Part shown: in pieces, positions 50,247 through 59,013 of the stretch
Numbering within the stretch: position 1 is the first letter of the stretch
Layout of the letters: the number at the start of each line of letters is the position of its first letter
Source: GCA-016699895 sp964633435
GTDB lineage: Bacteria > Patescibacteriota > Saccharimonadia > Saccharimonadales > Saccharimonadaceae
Direction: 5' to 3'
Assembly (NCBI GenBank): GCA_964633435.1
Contig: CAZWHA010000004.1
Span: 20,010 to 84,009, forward strand
Length of the DNA: 64,000 nt
Program-made: the position numbers and the translations under genes
Notes under the pieces: generated by a model
Database searches by the model: none
What the model was told of the DNA's origin: nothing
The model's input: only the letters and a program-made list of their open reading frames with translations

Positions 50247-52005
50247 CAACCGTGAATTCGACCTTTAGTTTGCTCTGATCAGATACGCTACGCACCCAGA
50301 ATGGTGAGAATTTGACCTGAACATTGCTCACTCCGGCAATCGATTCGATATCTGATACAATTTCGCCAGATTGTTTGCCGACAGCACGATCCTTGATCTC
50401 GGCTACATCGATGCTCGGACCAATTTTGGCCGTCGAACTGATGACAGCTGTATAATTCGAATCGTTCGCTACAAAATCACTGAACTTGATATTTTTCAGA
50501 CCGTTATCGTAGACTTTTTGACTATCGCCATCTTCGACCAACGCCGTTGCCTGACTATTGGCCAGCGATTCGAGATCGCCAGTCGTAATGCCAATCATGG
50601 TATAGGTAATCTCGAGCGTTGCAGTCGCCGTCCCCGATGAAGCTGGTTCACCCATGGCAGGTTTGCTAGTAACGTCGGCAAAACTGGCAGTAAAGCTATC
50701 GGTGACAACTGTCACGTTACTGCCCATTTGGCTCGTCAAGTCAGATTTCACGCTGTCCGCATCAGCCTGCTCTTTGAGTTTGTCGGCGACAGCATCCAGA
50801 TCTGACTGCTGTACCACCTTGACCGTTTCCTTGCTGCCACCTTCGAAATCGCCCTTGGCTACGGCATATACCTTCGAGCTCTGACCAGAGATCGAAAAGG
50901 TCGTGCCAGAATCGACATTGTAGGATTCACCAATATTCGACGCGGCAGCTGGCACCGGACTACTGGCGCTCGGTTTCAGATTTTCAATATTATTGCCAGT
51001 CATACCCGGCACCACTACTGATGACGACAGCGTGTACTGCAGACCGCTACTCGTAGCAATTACCGTACCAGCCGGCAAGGTAAAGCCGCTAATCATGTAG
51101 TTGTTATACACCACCACGCGCCCAGTGGCCTTTTCACCAACTTCCTTGGAACCAGTGGCTGCAAAACTGACCGTCTCGGTCTTTTTGGACTGTTTGACGA
51201 CCGGCTGAATGATAGCCTTGTCGATATTGGTCGCAGCTGACGGATCAAGCATTGCTGACACTTTGTAACTCTTGGCACTGGTTTTCGCGCTAATAATAAT
51301 GGTACCGCCGGGCGCAAACCAGATAGCCCAGATCAGAAACACGATAAAGGCCAGACCCAGACCGCCGAAAATTAGCAGCTTCTTGCGAAATGAATCAAAG
51401 TTTGGGATTTTGCGGCTCTTTTCAGGTTTCTTGATTGGTTTTGGTTGATCGTCTGGCTGGCCATCGGCATCGAGGTCGTTATTAATCCGGTCATCAGTTT
51501 CAATGGCTTTGACGGCGGCAGAAACATTCTTGTTTTCGATCGTATCACTACTGACTGCTTTGGCACCGCCGAGCTTGGCCAGTTCACCAACCGCAATATC
51601 GTGCCCATCAATTAGATTGTCTTCGTCAGCATCGAGATCCGGTGCGGTCAGAAGCTTTGGTTGATCGGTCAAACTACGTGCCACTGGCACACCCAGTGTC
51701 GCTGCCATCGACGACAATGTCGCATCAGTTGTCACTAGAGCAACCTTTTTGCGATTGTTTTTCGCAGCCTGTTGCAATAATTTCAAGTTAACCACACTCT
51801 GCAGAGCGCCGATGCGTTTGGGCGGTACCAGGGCGATCACCGTATTCTCGGCCTCTTTTATCTTGCTGATGATCGAGGTAACATCATCATCGGTATCAAT
51901 ATAAATAGTATCGCGGCCCTGTAACTGATCTGCCGGCTTTTTCGGCGAAGCCTTATCAGCGACCTTGACATTCACTTTGCTTGATTTATCTAATTTACTG
52001 CTCAT
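50239..52005 (-). CDS. Large membrane-anchored protein, baseplate J-like
   Basis: 588 residues. A cytoplasmic N-terminal half (about 210 residues) holds a Rossmann-like segment (NTVIALVPPKRIGALQSVVNLKLLQQAAKNNRKKVALVTTD) and Asp-rich loops (DLDADEDNLIDGHD, NNDLDADGQPDD) like Ca2+-binding dockerin or type-3 repeats. Then one membrane helix (about 222-242, LLIFGGLGLAFIVFLIWAIWF) and a beta-rich exterior with a baseplate J-like piece (ATGRVVVYNNY ... LPAGTVIATSSGLQYTL). Seen repeatedly in CPR genomes by layout, but its function is unknown. ATGA overlap with the PilM/FtsA-like gene suggests a shared complex. Confidence 0.6.
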   Translation of the reverse strand: MSSKLDKSSKVNVKVADKASPKKPADQLQGRDTIYIDTDDDVTSIISKIKEAENTVIALVPPKRIGALQSVVNLKLLQQAAKNNRKKVALVTTDATLSSMAATLGVPVARSLTDQPKLLTAPDLDADEDNLIDGHDIAVGELAKLGGAKAVSSDTIENKNVSAAVKAIETDDRINNDLDADGQPDDQPKPIKKPEKSRKIPNFDSFRKKLLIFGGLGLAFIVFLIWAIWFAPGGTIIISAKTSAKSYKVSAMLDPSAATNIDKAIIQPVVKQSKKTETVSFAATGSKEVGEKATGRVVVYNNYMISGFTLPAGTVIATSSGLQYTLSSSVVVPGMTGNNIENLKPSASSPVPAAASNIGESYNVDSGTTFSISGQSSKVYAVAKGDFEGGSKETVKVVQQSDLDAVADKLKEQADADSVKSDLTSQMGSNVTVVTDSFTASFADVTSKPAMGEPASSGTATATLEITYTMIGITTGDLESLANSQATALVEDGDSQKVYDNGLKNIKFSDFVANDSNYTAVISSTAKIGPSIDVAEIKDRAVGKQSGEIVSDIESIAGVSNVQVKFSPFWVRSVSDQSKLKVEFTVDE

Positions 52006-53261
52006 ATCCGTAGAATCTTGTTAAATTTATCCCTTAGCCCATCCTTTGTATCGCTACTACTATCGATATTTATTGTATCATATCCAACCCGCAGCAGACC
52101 CATTGCCGTAATCATGGTGTGATCAGTAATATCACCAGTGGTGTCAATCACCCCGATAACATCGGTTGGTTTAATGTGTTGGACTGTTGGCTTACGGGTG
52201 AATGGCAGATCTTTGTACCAACCGGACTGTTGCAAAAGTTTTGGTAAACTATCGAGCGATGAGCCGCCGCCACACAGTAGGATTCGATTCGGTAGATGGT
52301 CAATGGCGTCAAACTCGCCGAGCGATAACTGGACACCACTCAACCAGACTTCGAGCGTTTTATCGACAGCATCATCGATAATCTCTCGTACGGTGGGCTT
52401 GATCTTGGGGTCGTCAATATTCAGTTTTAATTTCTCTGCCGCATCATAGCCAATACCCAGGTCATTCGCAATCGTTTTAGTAAAAGACCGGCCAGCTACA
52501 CCGAACATCCTGGTACCTTCGACGCCGCCATCGTTGATCACTGCGATATCTGTCGAACCACCGCCAATGTCACAGAGGATAGCCGTAAATGTCGAATTTG
52601 AATCATTGCCGAGCACTGCACGAGCCACTGCAAACGGTTCAGCAGCAACTGCCACCAGTTCTAGATCGAGCTCGCTCGCCGTACGCTCCAAGGCACCAAT
52701 ATGCACCATCGGCGCGAAAGCAGTATAGATCTGGATCGAAACGTCTTTACCCTGAAATCCGATCGGATTAGAAACTTTGTAGCCATCGATATGGATACTA
52801 ACGATAGCACTGTTGACGAGCTTTACCTCGACCTCAGGATTACCAGTTTCAAACGCAATCTGTTTCTGAGCTTTGACGGCAGCGCGCTCCTGGACTTTGT
52901 TAATAATCATTTCCATTTCGGCTGTGTCGAGCTCACGCTCGGGCTGCGGTCGTTTGTAATGAATGGTCGATGTTAATCCCTTTACAAATTCACCGGCAAT
53001 ACCGATGATAACTTTCCGAGCCTGAACACCAGCCTGCTCCTCGGCCTGCACCAGCGCAGCTTCGCAGTTTTTTACGACACCAGTAATATCGGCGATAGCG
53101 CCGCCAAACATATTACCGACCTCTTGACGAGCTCGGCCGACACCGATAATCTCGAGGTCTTCACCGTTCAATTTGGCGATCAGAGCTTTGGAATATTCGG
53201 TACCAATATCGAGTGAAACGATATATTGATTGTCATCGTTCGGTTTTTTGAGAAATCTCAT
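52002..53261 (-). CDS. PilM/FtsA-like actin-fold ATPase
   Basis: 419 residues of the FtsA/PilM/MreB superfamily. Seen: phosphate-1 SLDIGTEYSKAL (residue 18 Asp), SHS2-type insertion with VIIGIAGEFVKGLTS, phosphate-2 LCDIGGGSTDIAVINDGGV, AEKLKLN helix, and adenosine motif ILLCGGGSSLDSLPKLL. The conserved FtsA C-terminal membrane helix is not obvious, so a PilM-like role, linking a membrane complex to the cytoplasm, is also possible. TGGTATAAT ends exactly 6 nt before the ATG at 53261 (leaderless), excluding longer starts. Heads the operon with the baseplate J-like protein, RuvX and MltG. Confidence 0.82.
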   Translation of the reverse strand: MRFLKKPNDDNQYIVSLDIGTEYSKALIAKLNGEDLEIIGVGRARQEVGNMFGGAIADITGVVKNCEAALVQAEEQAGVQARKVIIGIAGEFVKGLTSTIHYKRPQPERELDTAEMEMIINKVQERAAVKAQKQIAFETGNPEVEVKLVNSAIVSIHIDGYKVSNPIGFQGKDVSIQIYTAFAPMVHIGALERTASELDLELVAVAAEPFAVARAVLGNDSNSTFTAILCDIGGGSTDIAVINDGGVEGTRMFGVAGRSFTKTIANDLGIGYDAAEKLKLNIDDPKIKPTVREIIDDAVDKTLEVWLSGVQLSLGEFDAIDHLPNRILLCGGGSSLDSLPKLLQQSGWYKDLPFTRKPTVQHIKPTDVIGVIDTTGDITDHTMITAMGLLRVGYDTINIDSSSDTKDGLRDKFNKILRI

Positions 53262-53267
53262 ATCGCT

Positions 53268-53326
53268 ATTATACCATATTGTGGTTAAGGCAAATTCTTG
53301 CATTTTTATTGTATTTATGTTATAAT
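53268..53326. promoter_or_regulatory. Divergent extended -10 promoters
   Basis: Minus strand: TGGTATAAT with -10 at 53273-53268, 6 nt before the PilM/FtsA-like ATG. Plus strand: TTGCAT (53298-53303), 17 nt, TATAAT (53321-53326) with TGT, 6 nt before the ATG at 53333. Both give leaderless mRNAs. Confidence 0.75.
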
Positions 53327-53332
53327 GGTAGA

Positions 53333-54283
53333 ATGAGCTTACACCCGAATAGCCCCCCCCCAGCAGCCAAAAACCTAGATGACGACTCCGTAACTCCCGG
53401 TAATTGGTCGTATACTGATCGAGAAATACTGCTAAAAGTTGCCGCCATTGAGCATACTGTTCATCTGATTGATGCGCTAAAGGCGGCTGATAAAGATGTC
53501 CCCGATCGCACACAGCACAAATTTCAGTTCATGCAACTGTCTGGACTCGCTATCCCAGATGCTGTTCGAGAATTGCAGGATACTGGACTGATTGATCTCA
53601 CGATGACTCGGGAACGACACCAGCCTATCGATTTTAGTCTGGAATTTCATAGTGATAGCGGTGGTCATACTTTAATGACATCTCGAACTGCCGAAACCGA
53701 TCCAACATCCACTGTCGACCTAGCGGTCTTTCCGACAGATCGCCCTATCAACCCAGATAATATCAGAACATTTTCTATCAGTGCTGCCGATATTAATAAA
53801 CTCATCATGAGTATGGTCGAGGTCACCAAGACCGGCCGTTACGACAACGCCACCGCCTACAACCTCCATGACCCAGATATGCTGATTCCGCTCGCGACTG
53901 TCCTGAGCGAACGAGCCGACCGCTACGAGGTCAACGTGACCTATTCCGATCTTGATGACGATGGGCTGGCGCTTACTTATACAGCCTCGACTGGTTTTGA
54001 ATCGAACACCACGGATTTTTCGGTACGTTGTCCGACTAATTGGGATGGTTCGAGATGCATTGTGATGTATGTCGACATGCAAAAAGATCTCCAGGTGACT
54101 TACGTCGAGGAGCTTGTCACCGGCACTAGCATCGAAACTAGTCCTCTCATACCTGATATCGAAGATTTAGCGCACATCAAAGATCGAGTCGCGAGCGCCT
54201 TGGAGCGATTCCAGATCAAGCCATTATCAATCGATGATCCATTTATTGGCGATGAAGCCGATACGGGTGAAGTCGTCTCCTAA
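53333..54283 (+). CDS. Unknown acidic protein with a C9 tract at its N-terminus
   Basis: 316 residues, soluble, acidic, no membrane helix, signal peptide or recognised family. It contains a helical start (REILLKVAAIEHTVHLIDALKAADKDV), a beta-rich middle (YEVNVTYSDLDDDGLALTYTASTGFESNTTDFSVRC) and an acidic C-terminus. It may be a partner of the divergent PilM/FtsA-like operon by position only. Codons 7-10 are built on nine consecutive C (SPPP), so single-base slippage would abolish the protein. Leaderless promoter as described at 53268-53326. Confidence 0.75.
   Translation: MSLHPNSPPPAAKNLDDDSVTPGNWSYTDREILLKVAAIEHTVHLIDALKAADKDVPDRTQHKFQFMQLSGLAIPDAVRELQDTGLIDLTMTRERHQPIDFSLEFHSDSGGHTLMTSRTAETDPTSTVDLAVFPTDRPINPDNIRTFSISAADINKLIMSMVEVTKTGRYDNATAYNLHDPDMLIPLATVLSERADRYEVNVTYSDLDDDGLALTYTASTGFESNTTDFSVRCPTNWDGSRCIVMYVDMQKDLQVTYVEELVTGTSIETSPLIPDIEDLAHIKDRVASALERFQIKPLSIDDPFIGDEADTGEVVS
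53353..53361 (+). repeat. Homopolymer C9 at the start of the 53333 gene
   Basis: Nine C about 20 nt after the start codon, encoding the end of Ser7 to Pro10. This is the classic position for an on/off translational switch. Confidence 0.95.
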
Positions 54284-54305
54284 GTTGTATTAGATTTTTA
54301 CTCTG

Positions 54306-56186
54306 TTACACCAGTTCTGCCTTGATGCGCCGAATGCCAGCGCTCGAGGCTTCTTCTTTGGTGATTTTGAACCGCTTGCCACCTTCGGCCAGCTGGCCAG
54401 TGTGATCAACATGCGGGCCACCACAGATTTCTAGGGATGCAATCTGGTCGCCCTCGCCCATTTGGTAAACTTTGACTTCGTCGTCATAGCGTTCACCGAA
54501 CGGACCGATGGCACCCATCTCGAGCGCCTCCTTAGTCGGGTACATTTTGTAACTAACCGGTAGATCGGCTGTGATCCAGCCGTTCACCAAGTCTTCGGCA
54601 CGCGCGATGTCTTCCGCCGGCATTTTGCCATCGTGGTTAAAATCAAAGCGTAAACGCTCGGTAGTGATGTTGCTGCCATGCTGGCGCAGCTCTGGGCCGT
54701 AAATTTCGCGAAGTGCCGACTGCAACAGATGCGTTGCCGTGTGATATTTCAGATGGATATCATCGTGACCTTCCAGTCCGCCTTTGAACGTGCCCTTAGC
54801 GGCAGTTTGACTGCGTTGACGTTGCTCGGCCATTTTGGCGTCAAATTCCGCTCGCCAATTATCAGACAATGTAATATTCTGTTTGAACGCTTCCTCGGTT
54901 GATAGCTCCACTGGGAAACCATAGGTGTCATAGAGTGTGAATAATTCAACACCAGTCAATCCACCATCAACAAACTTGGTCATTTCTTTTAGTCCTTTGC
55001 GGAGGGTCTGACGAAAGGCTTTTTCTTCCTTTACTAGCACCGCGATAATCTGGTCGCGGCCCTGTTTGACCTCTGGAAAATCAGCGATGTAGAGGTCAGC
55101 GATGACTGGTACGACTTCTTGCAAAAAGTTCTGCTCAATCCCCAAATCAAAACTATAGCGAATGGCCCGACGCAACAGGCGGCGCATGACGTAGCCTTGC
55201 TCTTTATTGCTCGGTACGCAGCCGTCGACCGCCAGGAACGTCGCGGCACGCAGGTGATCGGCAATCACACGCATGCTTTCGGTATGAGACTCATATTTTT
55301 TACCACTCAAATCTTGTAATTTTTCGATAATCGGCCACATTAGGCTGATTTTGAACACATCGGGATCATTCAGTTTAGCGGCTGCTATACGCTCCAGGCC
55401 AGAGCCATGGTCGACGTTCTTTTGCTCCAGCTCTTCGAACTGACCCTCGGCAACTTTTTTGTAGGCCATGAAGACGTTATTGCCGATTTCCATAAAGCGG
55501 CCGCAGTCACAGTTGGGGTGACAAAACTCGCCAAATTCGGGATTATGCGTTGTACCAAAATCATAGAACATTTCAGTGTCGGGACCACACGGATCGCCAA
55601 TCGGGGTTGTCTCTGGCGAACCATTACGACTCCACCAGTTCTTGCTGCCATCATAGTAAAAAATCCGCTCGCCATCACGCATACCACGCGCATAGCCCGC
55701 TGCTTCGCTGCCAATGTCGGCTTGACCTGACGACAAACCTTTACGTTCATACAACGTTGCCCAAACTTCGGCAGCTTCGGTATCTTTCGGAATGCCATAG
55801 CGCTCGTCGCCGATATAGCAGGTCACGTAGACACGATTCATATCCAGCTCGACAACATCGCCCAGAAACTCGAACATCCATTCGATCTGTTGTTGTTTGA
55901 AATAATCACCAAAACTCCAGTTACCTAGCATTTCGAAAAAGGTTGTATGGCGATTGTCGCCAACGTCGTCAATATCTTGCGCGCGCAGACAAGTCTGACT
56001 ATCAACTAAACGAACACCTTTGGGATGCGGCTCGCCGAGTAGATACGGAATAATCGGCTGCATGCCGCTGCCCGTAAACAGCGTCGTCGGATCGCCCTGC
56101 AACACCAACGGTGCACGTGGTATGACGACGTGGCCACGATCAGCAAAGAATTTTAAATAGGCATTGCGAATGTCTTCGGTATTCAT
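54306..56186 (-). CDS. alaS: Alanyl-tRNA synthetase lacking the C-Ala domain
   Basis: Class II synthetase for tRNA-Ala. 626 residues against about 870 usually. Seen: motif 1/2 region (LFTGSGMQPIIPYLLGEPHPKGVRLVDSQTCLR, TFFEMLGNWSFGDYFK), motif 3 (GSGLERIAAA), the tRNA-recognition domain and the editing domain with HTATH and CGGPHVDHTG (metal ligands). It stops right after the editing domain (GIRRIKAELV), so the DHHA1-type C-Ala domain for dimerisation and tRNA elbow contact is absent. TGCTATAAT ends 8 nt before the ATG. tRNA-Ala genes at 8376 and 31280 keep the G3-U70 identity pair. Confidence 0.96.
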   Translation of the reverse strand: MNTEDIRNAYLKFFADRGHVVIPRAPLVLQGDPTTLFTGSGMQPIIPYLLGEPHPKGVRLVDSQTCLRAQDIDDVGDNRHTTFFEMLGNWSFGDYFKQQQIEWMFEFLGDVVELDMNRVYVTCYIGDERYGIPKDTEAAEVWATLYERKGLSSGQADIGSEAAGYARGMRDGERIFYYDGSKNWWSRNGSPETTPIGDPCGPDTEMFYDFGTTHNPEFGEFCHPNCDCGRFMEIGNNVFMAYKKVAEGQFEELEQKNVDHGSGLERIAAAKLNDPDVFKISLMWPIIEKLQDLSGKKYESHTESMRVIADHLRAATFLAVDGCVPSNKEQGYVMRRLLRRAIRYSFDLGIEQNFLQEVVPVIADLYIADFPEVKQGRDQIIAVLVKEEKAFRQTLRKGLKEMTKFVDGGLTGVELFTLYDTYGFPVELSTEEAFKQNITLSDNWRAEFDAKMAEQRQRSQTAAKGTFKGGLEGHDDIHLKYHTATHLLQSALREIYGPELRQHGSNITTERLRFDFNHDGKMPAEDIARAEDLVNGWITADLPVSYKMYPTKEALEMGAIGPFGERYDDEVKVYQMGEGDQIASLEICGGPHVDHTGQLAEGGKRFKITKEEASSAGIRRIKAELV

Positions 56187-56227
56187 GAGTGTTAATTATA
56201 GCAGAGACCGTATTAAAATAGAAACCG

Positions 56228-57262
56228 CTAACCGTTGACAATGCCGCCACCGAGTACGACATCATCCTGATAAAACACAATCGATTGACCCGCTGCAACT
56301 GCACGCTCGGGCCGAGAAACTTTGATAACATTATCGGCGATCAGTTCCGCATCAACGAGCGCTGCACGGTGTCGAACTCTGATCTGATACATACGCCCGA
56401 TTTCCGGTGGCCGATTGATCCAATGAGGATCCGAGAGTTGAATTGTTTCGGCCCAGAAATTACTATCATTGAGGTTGGTGCTAACATACACTACATTTTC
56501 CGCCATTTCTTTACCGACGACGTAATACGGTAAACCGCCGCCAATATTGAGACCATGGCGCTGGCCAAAGGTATAAAAAATTGCCCCATCATGTCGACCA
56601 ATGATTTGTCCAGATTCACGCTCAATAATCGGACCAGGTTCTGTTTCGACAAACTGCGACAGAAATTCACGAATACCGACCGAGCCAACAAAGCAGATGC
56701 CTTGGCTATCGCGTTTGGCGGCCGTTGTCAGGCCGCGCTGTTCGGCAGCAGCGCGAACCTCGTCCTTGCTGGTAAAATCGCCGATTGGAAATAGGGTTTT
56801 TTGCAAAGCTGATGCCGTCACTCGGTAGAGAAAATAAGTCTGATCTTTGTTCTGATCGGCAGCTTTCAACAGATGGCCATTTTCGACTCTAGCGTAATGC
56901 CCGGTAGCAATCATATCGGCACCATCGGCCAGGGCAGTATCGAGGAACAGCTTGAATTTGACCTCTTGGTTGCACATGATGTCAGGATTGGGCGTCCGAC
57001 CAGCTGAATATTCGCGAATCATGTAATCAACAACCTGCTGTTTGTATTCCTGCTGAAAGTCAAATACTTTGAACGGAATATCCAGCTGTACTGCTACTCG
57101 TTTAGCATCGGCCAGATCCTCCGCCCATGGACATTGCATACCCGGCAGATCCCTGGTCCAGTTTTTCATATAGACACCAGTGACATCATAGCCTTGCTCG
57201 ACCAATAGCGCCGCCGCCAAGCTAGAATCAACGCCGCCGCTCATACCAACGTAGACTCTCAT
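56228..57262 (-). CDS. mnmA: tRNA-specific 2-thiouridylase MnmA
   Basis: Makes 2-thiouridine at U34 of Lys, Glu and Gln tRNAs. 344 residues: PP-loop SGGVDSS (8-14), GVYMKNW, first catalytic Cys in NPDIMCNQEVKF, ATGHYARV, second catalytic Cys in DSQGICFVG, YTFGQRHGL and a C-terminal beta-barrel. Its ATG overlaps the stop of the DUF218 gene (ATGA). Sulfur probably comes from the cysteine desulfurase two genes upstream in the same operon. Confidence 0.97.
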   Translation of the reverse strand: MRVYVGMSGGVDSSLAAALLVEQGYDVTGVYMKNWTRDLPGMQCPWAEDLADAKRVAVQLDIPFKVFDFQQEYKQQVVDYMIREYSAGRTPNPDIMCNQEVKFKLFLDTALADGADMIATGHYARVENGHLLKAADQNKDQTYFLYRVTASALQKTLFPIGDFTSKDEVRAAAEQRGLTTAAKRDSQGICFVGSVGIREFLSQFVETEPGPIIERESGQIIGRHDGAIFYTFGQRHGLNIGGGLPYYVVGKEMAENVVYVSTNLNDSNFWAETIQLSDPHWINRPPEIGRMYQIRVRHRAALVDAELIADNVIKVSRPERAVAAGQSIVFYQDDVVLGGGIVNG

Positions 57263-57855
57263 AGTGTGCCTCTCGCCACTAAAACACCGATACCGATCAA
57301 TTCACTGAGCGCTCGCCACCAACCAGTGGGCTTTAGATACCATAGATCCCAGGCGCCATCGCTAGCGGGCTTGGCGCGGAAATGAACCGTAGGGGCAGCG
57401 CGCTCGAACTCCCATAGGGCGCGCCGCTCATGATACGGACTAGTCGTTAAAATCGCTGTTTTTATATGATGCCGGTCCAGGATATCCTTGGTTTTTTTGG
57501 CGTTTTCCCGGGTCGTGTTCGAGGCTTCTTCGATCAAGATCGCCGCAGCTGGTACGCCTTTGTTGATCGCTATTTGTTTCATGACAACGGCATTGGACGG
57601 TGAATCAGGATCAGCCGCTGCACCGCTAAAAATAATCAGTTTTGCCCAGCCATTTTTGTAGAGTTCAATGGCCGACTGGGCACGAGCTGTCGTATCGCCA
57701 CCACTGACCGCGATCACCACATCAGCGACCGCACAATGATCAATGCCGCTCGGCTGGTCACCGCAACTTGCCAGGTCATTAGGCGCCAGAAAGCTCGAAA
57801 TCGCGATAACAATTAATATAAATGTCGCCAGTCCAGCAATGACCCATTTAAGCAT
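57259..57855 (-). CDS. DUF218 / YdcF-SanA-like membrane protein
   Basis: 198 residues: one N-terminal membrane helix (about 3-24), then the DUF218 domain facing outward, with DVVIAVSGGDTTARAQSAIELYKNGWAKLIIFSG, NTTRENAKKTKDIL and ILTTSPYHERRALWEFER. Members (SanA, ElyC, YdcF) influence envelope integrity; the activity is unsettled. GGAG lies 7 nt before the ATG at 57855, which overlaps the cysteine desulfurase gene by 8 nt. Placed between the two tRNA thiolation genes, probably only by cotranscription. Confidence 0.88.
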   Translation of the reverse strand: MLKWVIAGLATFILIVIAISSFLAPNDLASCGDQPSGIDHCAVADVVIAVSGGDTTARAQSAIELYKNGWAKLIIFSGAAADPDSPSNAVVMKQIAINKGVPAAAILIEEASNTTRENAKKTKDILDRHHIKTAILTTSPYHERRALWEFERAAPTVHFRAKPASDGAWDLWYLKPTGWWRALSELIGIGVLVARGTL

Positions 57856-58996
57856 TCTGGGCTCCAAATTTTAATTGCTCGCGAATAACCCTGGCGAGAA
57901 TTGGCTGCAGCTCGGCAATTTCCGCCTCTGCGGTTGGCCGACCGAGGCTAATACGCAAACTACCGTCAGCTACCACTGGCTCGAGACCAATCGCTGTTAA
58001 AACATGGCTGCGCGTGCCTTTGTTGGCAGCACAAGCCGAGCCAGTTGCCACCATCACTCCTGCCTGGTCCAGCGCAAATAGAGCGCGCTCGCCGTCTAGG
58101 CCTGAAATTGAAATGCTCAGAATATTTGGCAAGCGATGTTTGCGATGGCCGTTTATGGTGACCTGGCTAAACTCGTTCGTTAGAAACGCTTCTAGTCCAT
58201 CCCGAAATTTCGCCAAGCGTTCAGTTTCGCCTTTACGCTTCTTTTCAGCCAGTTCCAAGGCCACAGCAAAACCAATTGTCCCCGCAACATTTTCCGTGCC
58301 AGAACGAAGCCCCATTTCCTGACCCCCACCATGCACAAGCGGCTTTAACATAATTCCCGCTCTGACATATAGCAGGCCGACCTGTTTCGGTCCATAGCAT
58401 TTCCCGGCATTTAGCGTCATCAAGTCAACGCCGAGCCGAGCTGTATTTATATCCAAATAACCTGCCGCCTGGCTAGCATCAGTATGAAATAACAGGGGTC
58501 GATTGATGCCAGATGCGAGTCGCCGCTCCTTCACCCGAGCGACTACGCTAGCAATTTCTTTGATTGGCTGTACGGTACCAATCTCGCTATTAGCATAGCC
58601 GATCGAAATTAACTCGACATCGTCGGTAATGAACGATTCTATCGCAGAGGGATCGACGCGGCCTTTATTGTCAACTGGGATAACCATACCATTTCGAGCT
58701 TTGGCCGTCACGAGCACCGCTGGATGTTCAATATTCGTTGTCAAGATTTTTCCCTCAACACCATCTAGAGCCAGGTTGATCGATTCGGTCGCGCCAGCAG
58801 TCATGATGACTTCGGCTGGCCGAGCACCAATAGTTTGCGCCAATCGATGTCGCGCCGCTTCGTAATCAGCCCTAACTTGCTGCGCTGCTAGATAACTAGC
58901 GCTCGGGTTGAAAAACTGTTCGGCAAAATACGGCTCCTGAGCTTTTAGAACCCGCGGATCCAGAGGTGTGGCTGCTGCGTAGTCGAGATATATCAC
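57848..58996 (-). CDS. Cysteine desulfurase (IscS/NifS-like)
   Basis: PLP enzyme taking sulfur from cysteine for tRNA thiolation and Fe-S clusters. 382 residues. Seen: YLDYAAATPL, GATESINLAL, TNIEHPAV (PLP-stacking His), HTDASQAAGY, PLP lysine in NAGKCYGPKQVG (the usual SxHK reads NAGK) and catalytic Cys in TGSACAANKG. The start codon is GTG, with TATACT ending exactly 6 nt before it and no Shine-Dalgarno: leaderless GTG initiation. First gene of the operon with DUF218 and mnmA. Confidence 0.94.
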   Translation of the reverse strand: MIYLDYAAATPLDPRVLKAQEPYFAEQFFNPSASYLAAQQVRADYEAARHRLAQTIGARPAEVIMTAGATESINLALDGVEGKILTTNIEHPAVLVTAKARNGMVIPVDNKGRVDPSAIESFITDDVELISIGYANSEIGTVQPIKEIASVVARVKERRLASGINRPLLFHTDASQAAGYLDINTARLGVDLMTLNAGKCYGPKQVGLLYVRAGIMLKPLVHGGGQEMGLRSGTENVAGTIGFAVALELAEKKRKGETERLAKFRDGLEAFLTNEFSQVTINGHRKHRLPNILSISISGLDGERALFALDQAGVMVATGSACAANKGTRSHVLTAIGLEPVVADGSLRISLGRPTAEAEIAELQPILARVIREQLKFGAQNA

Positions 58997-59013
58997 CTAA
59001 CTAGTATACACCC

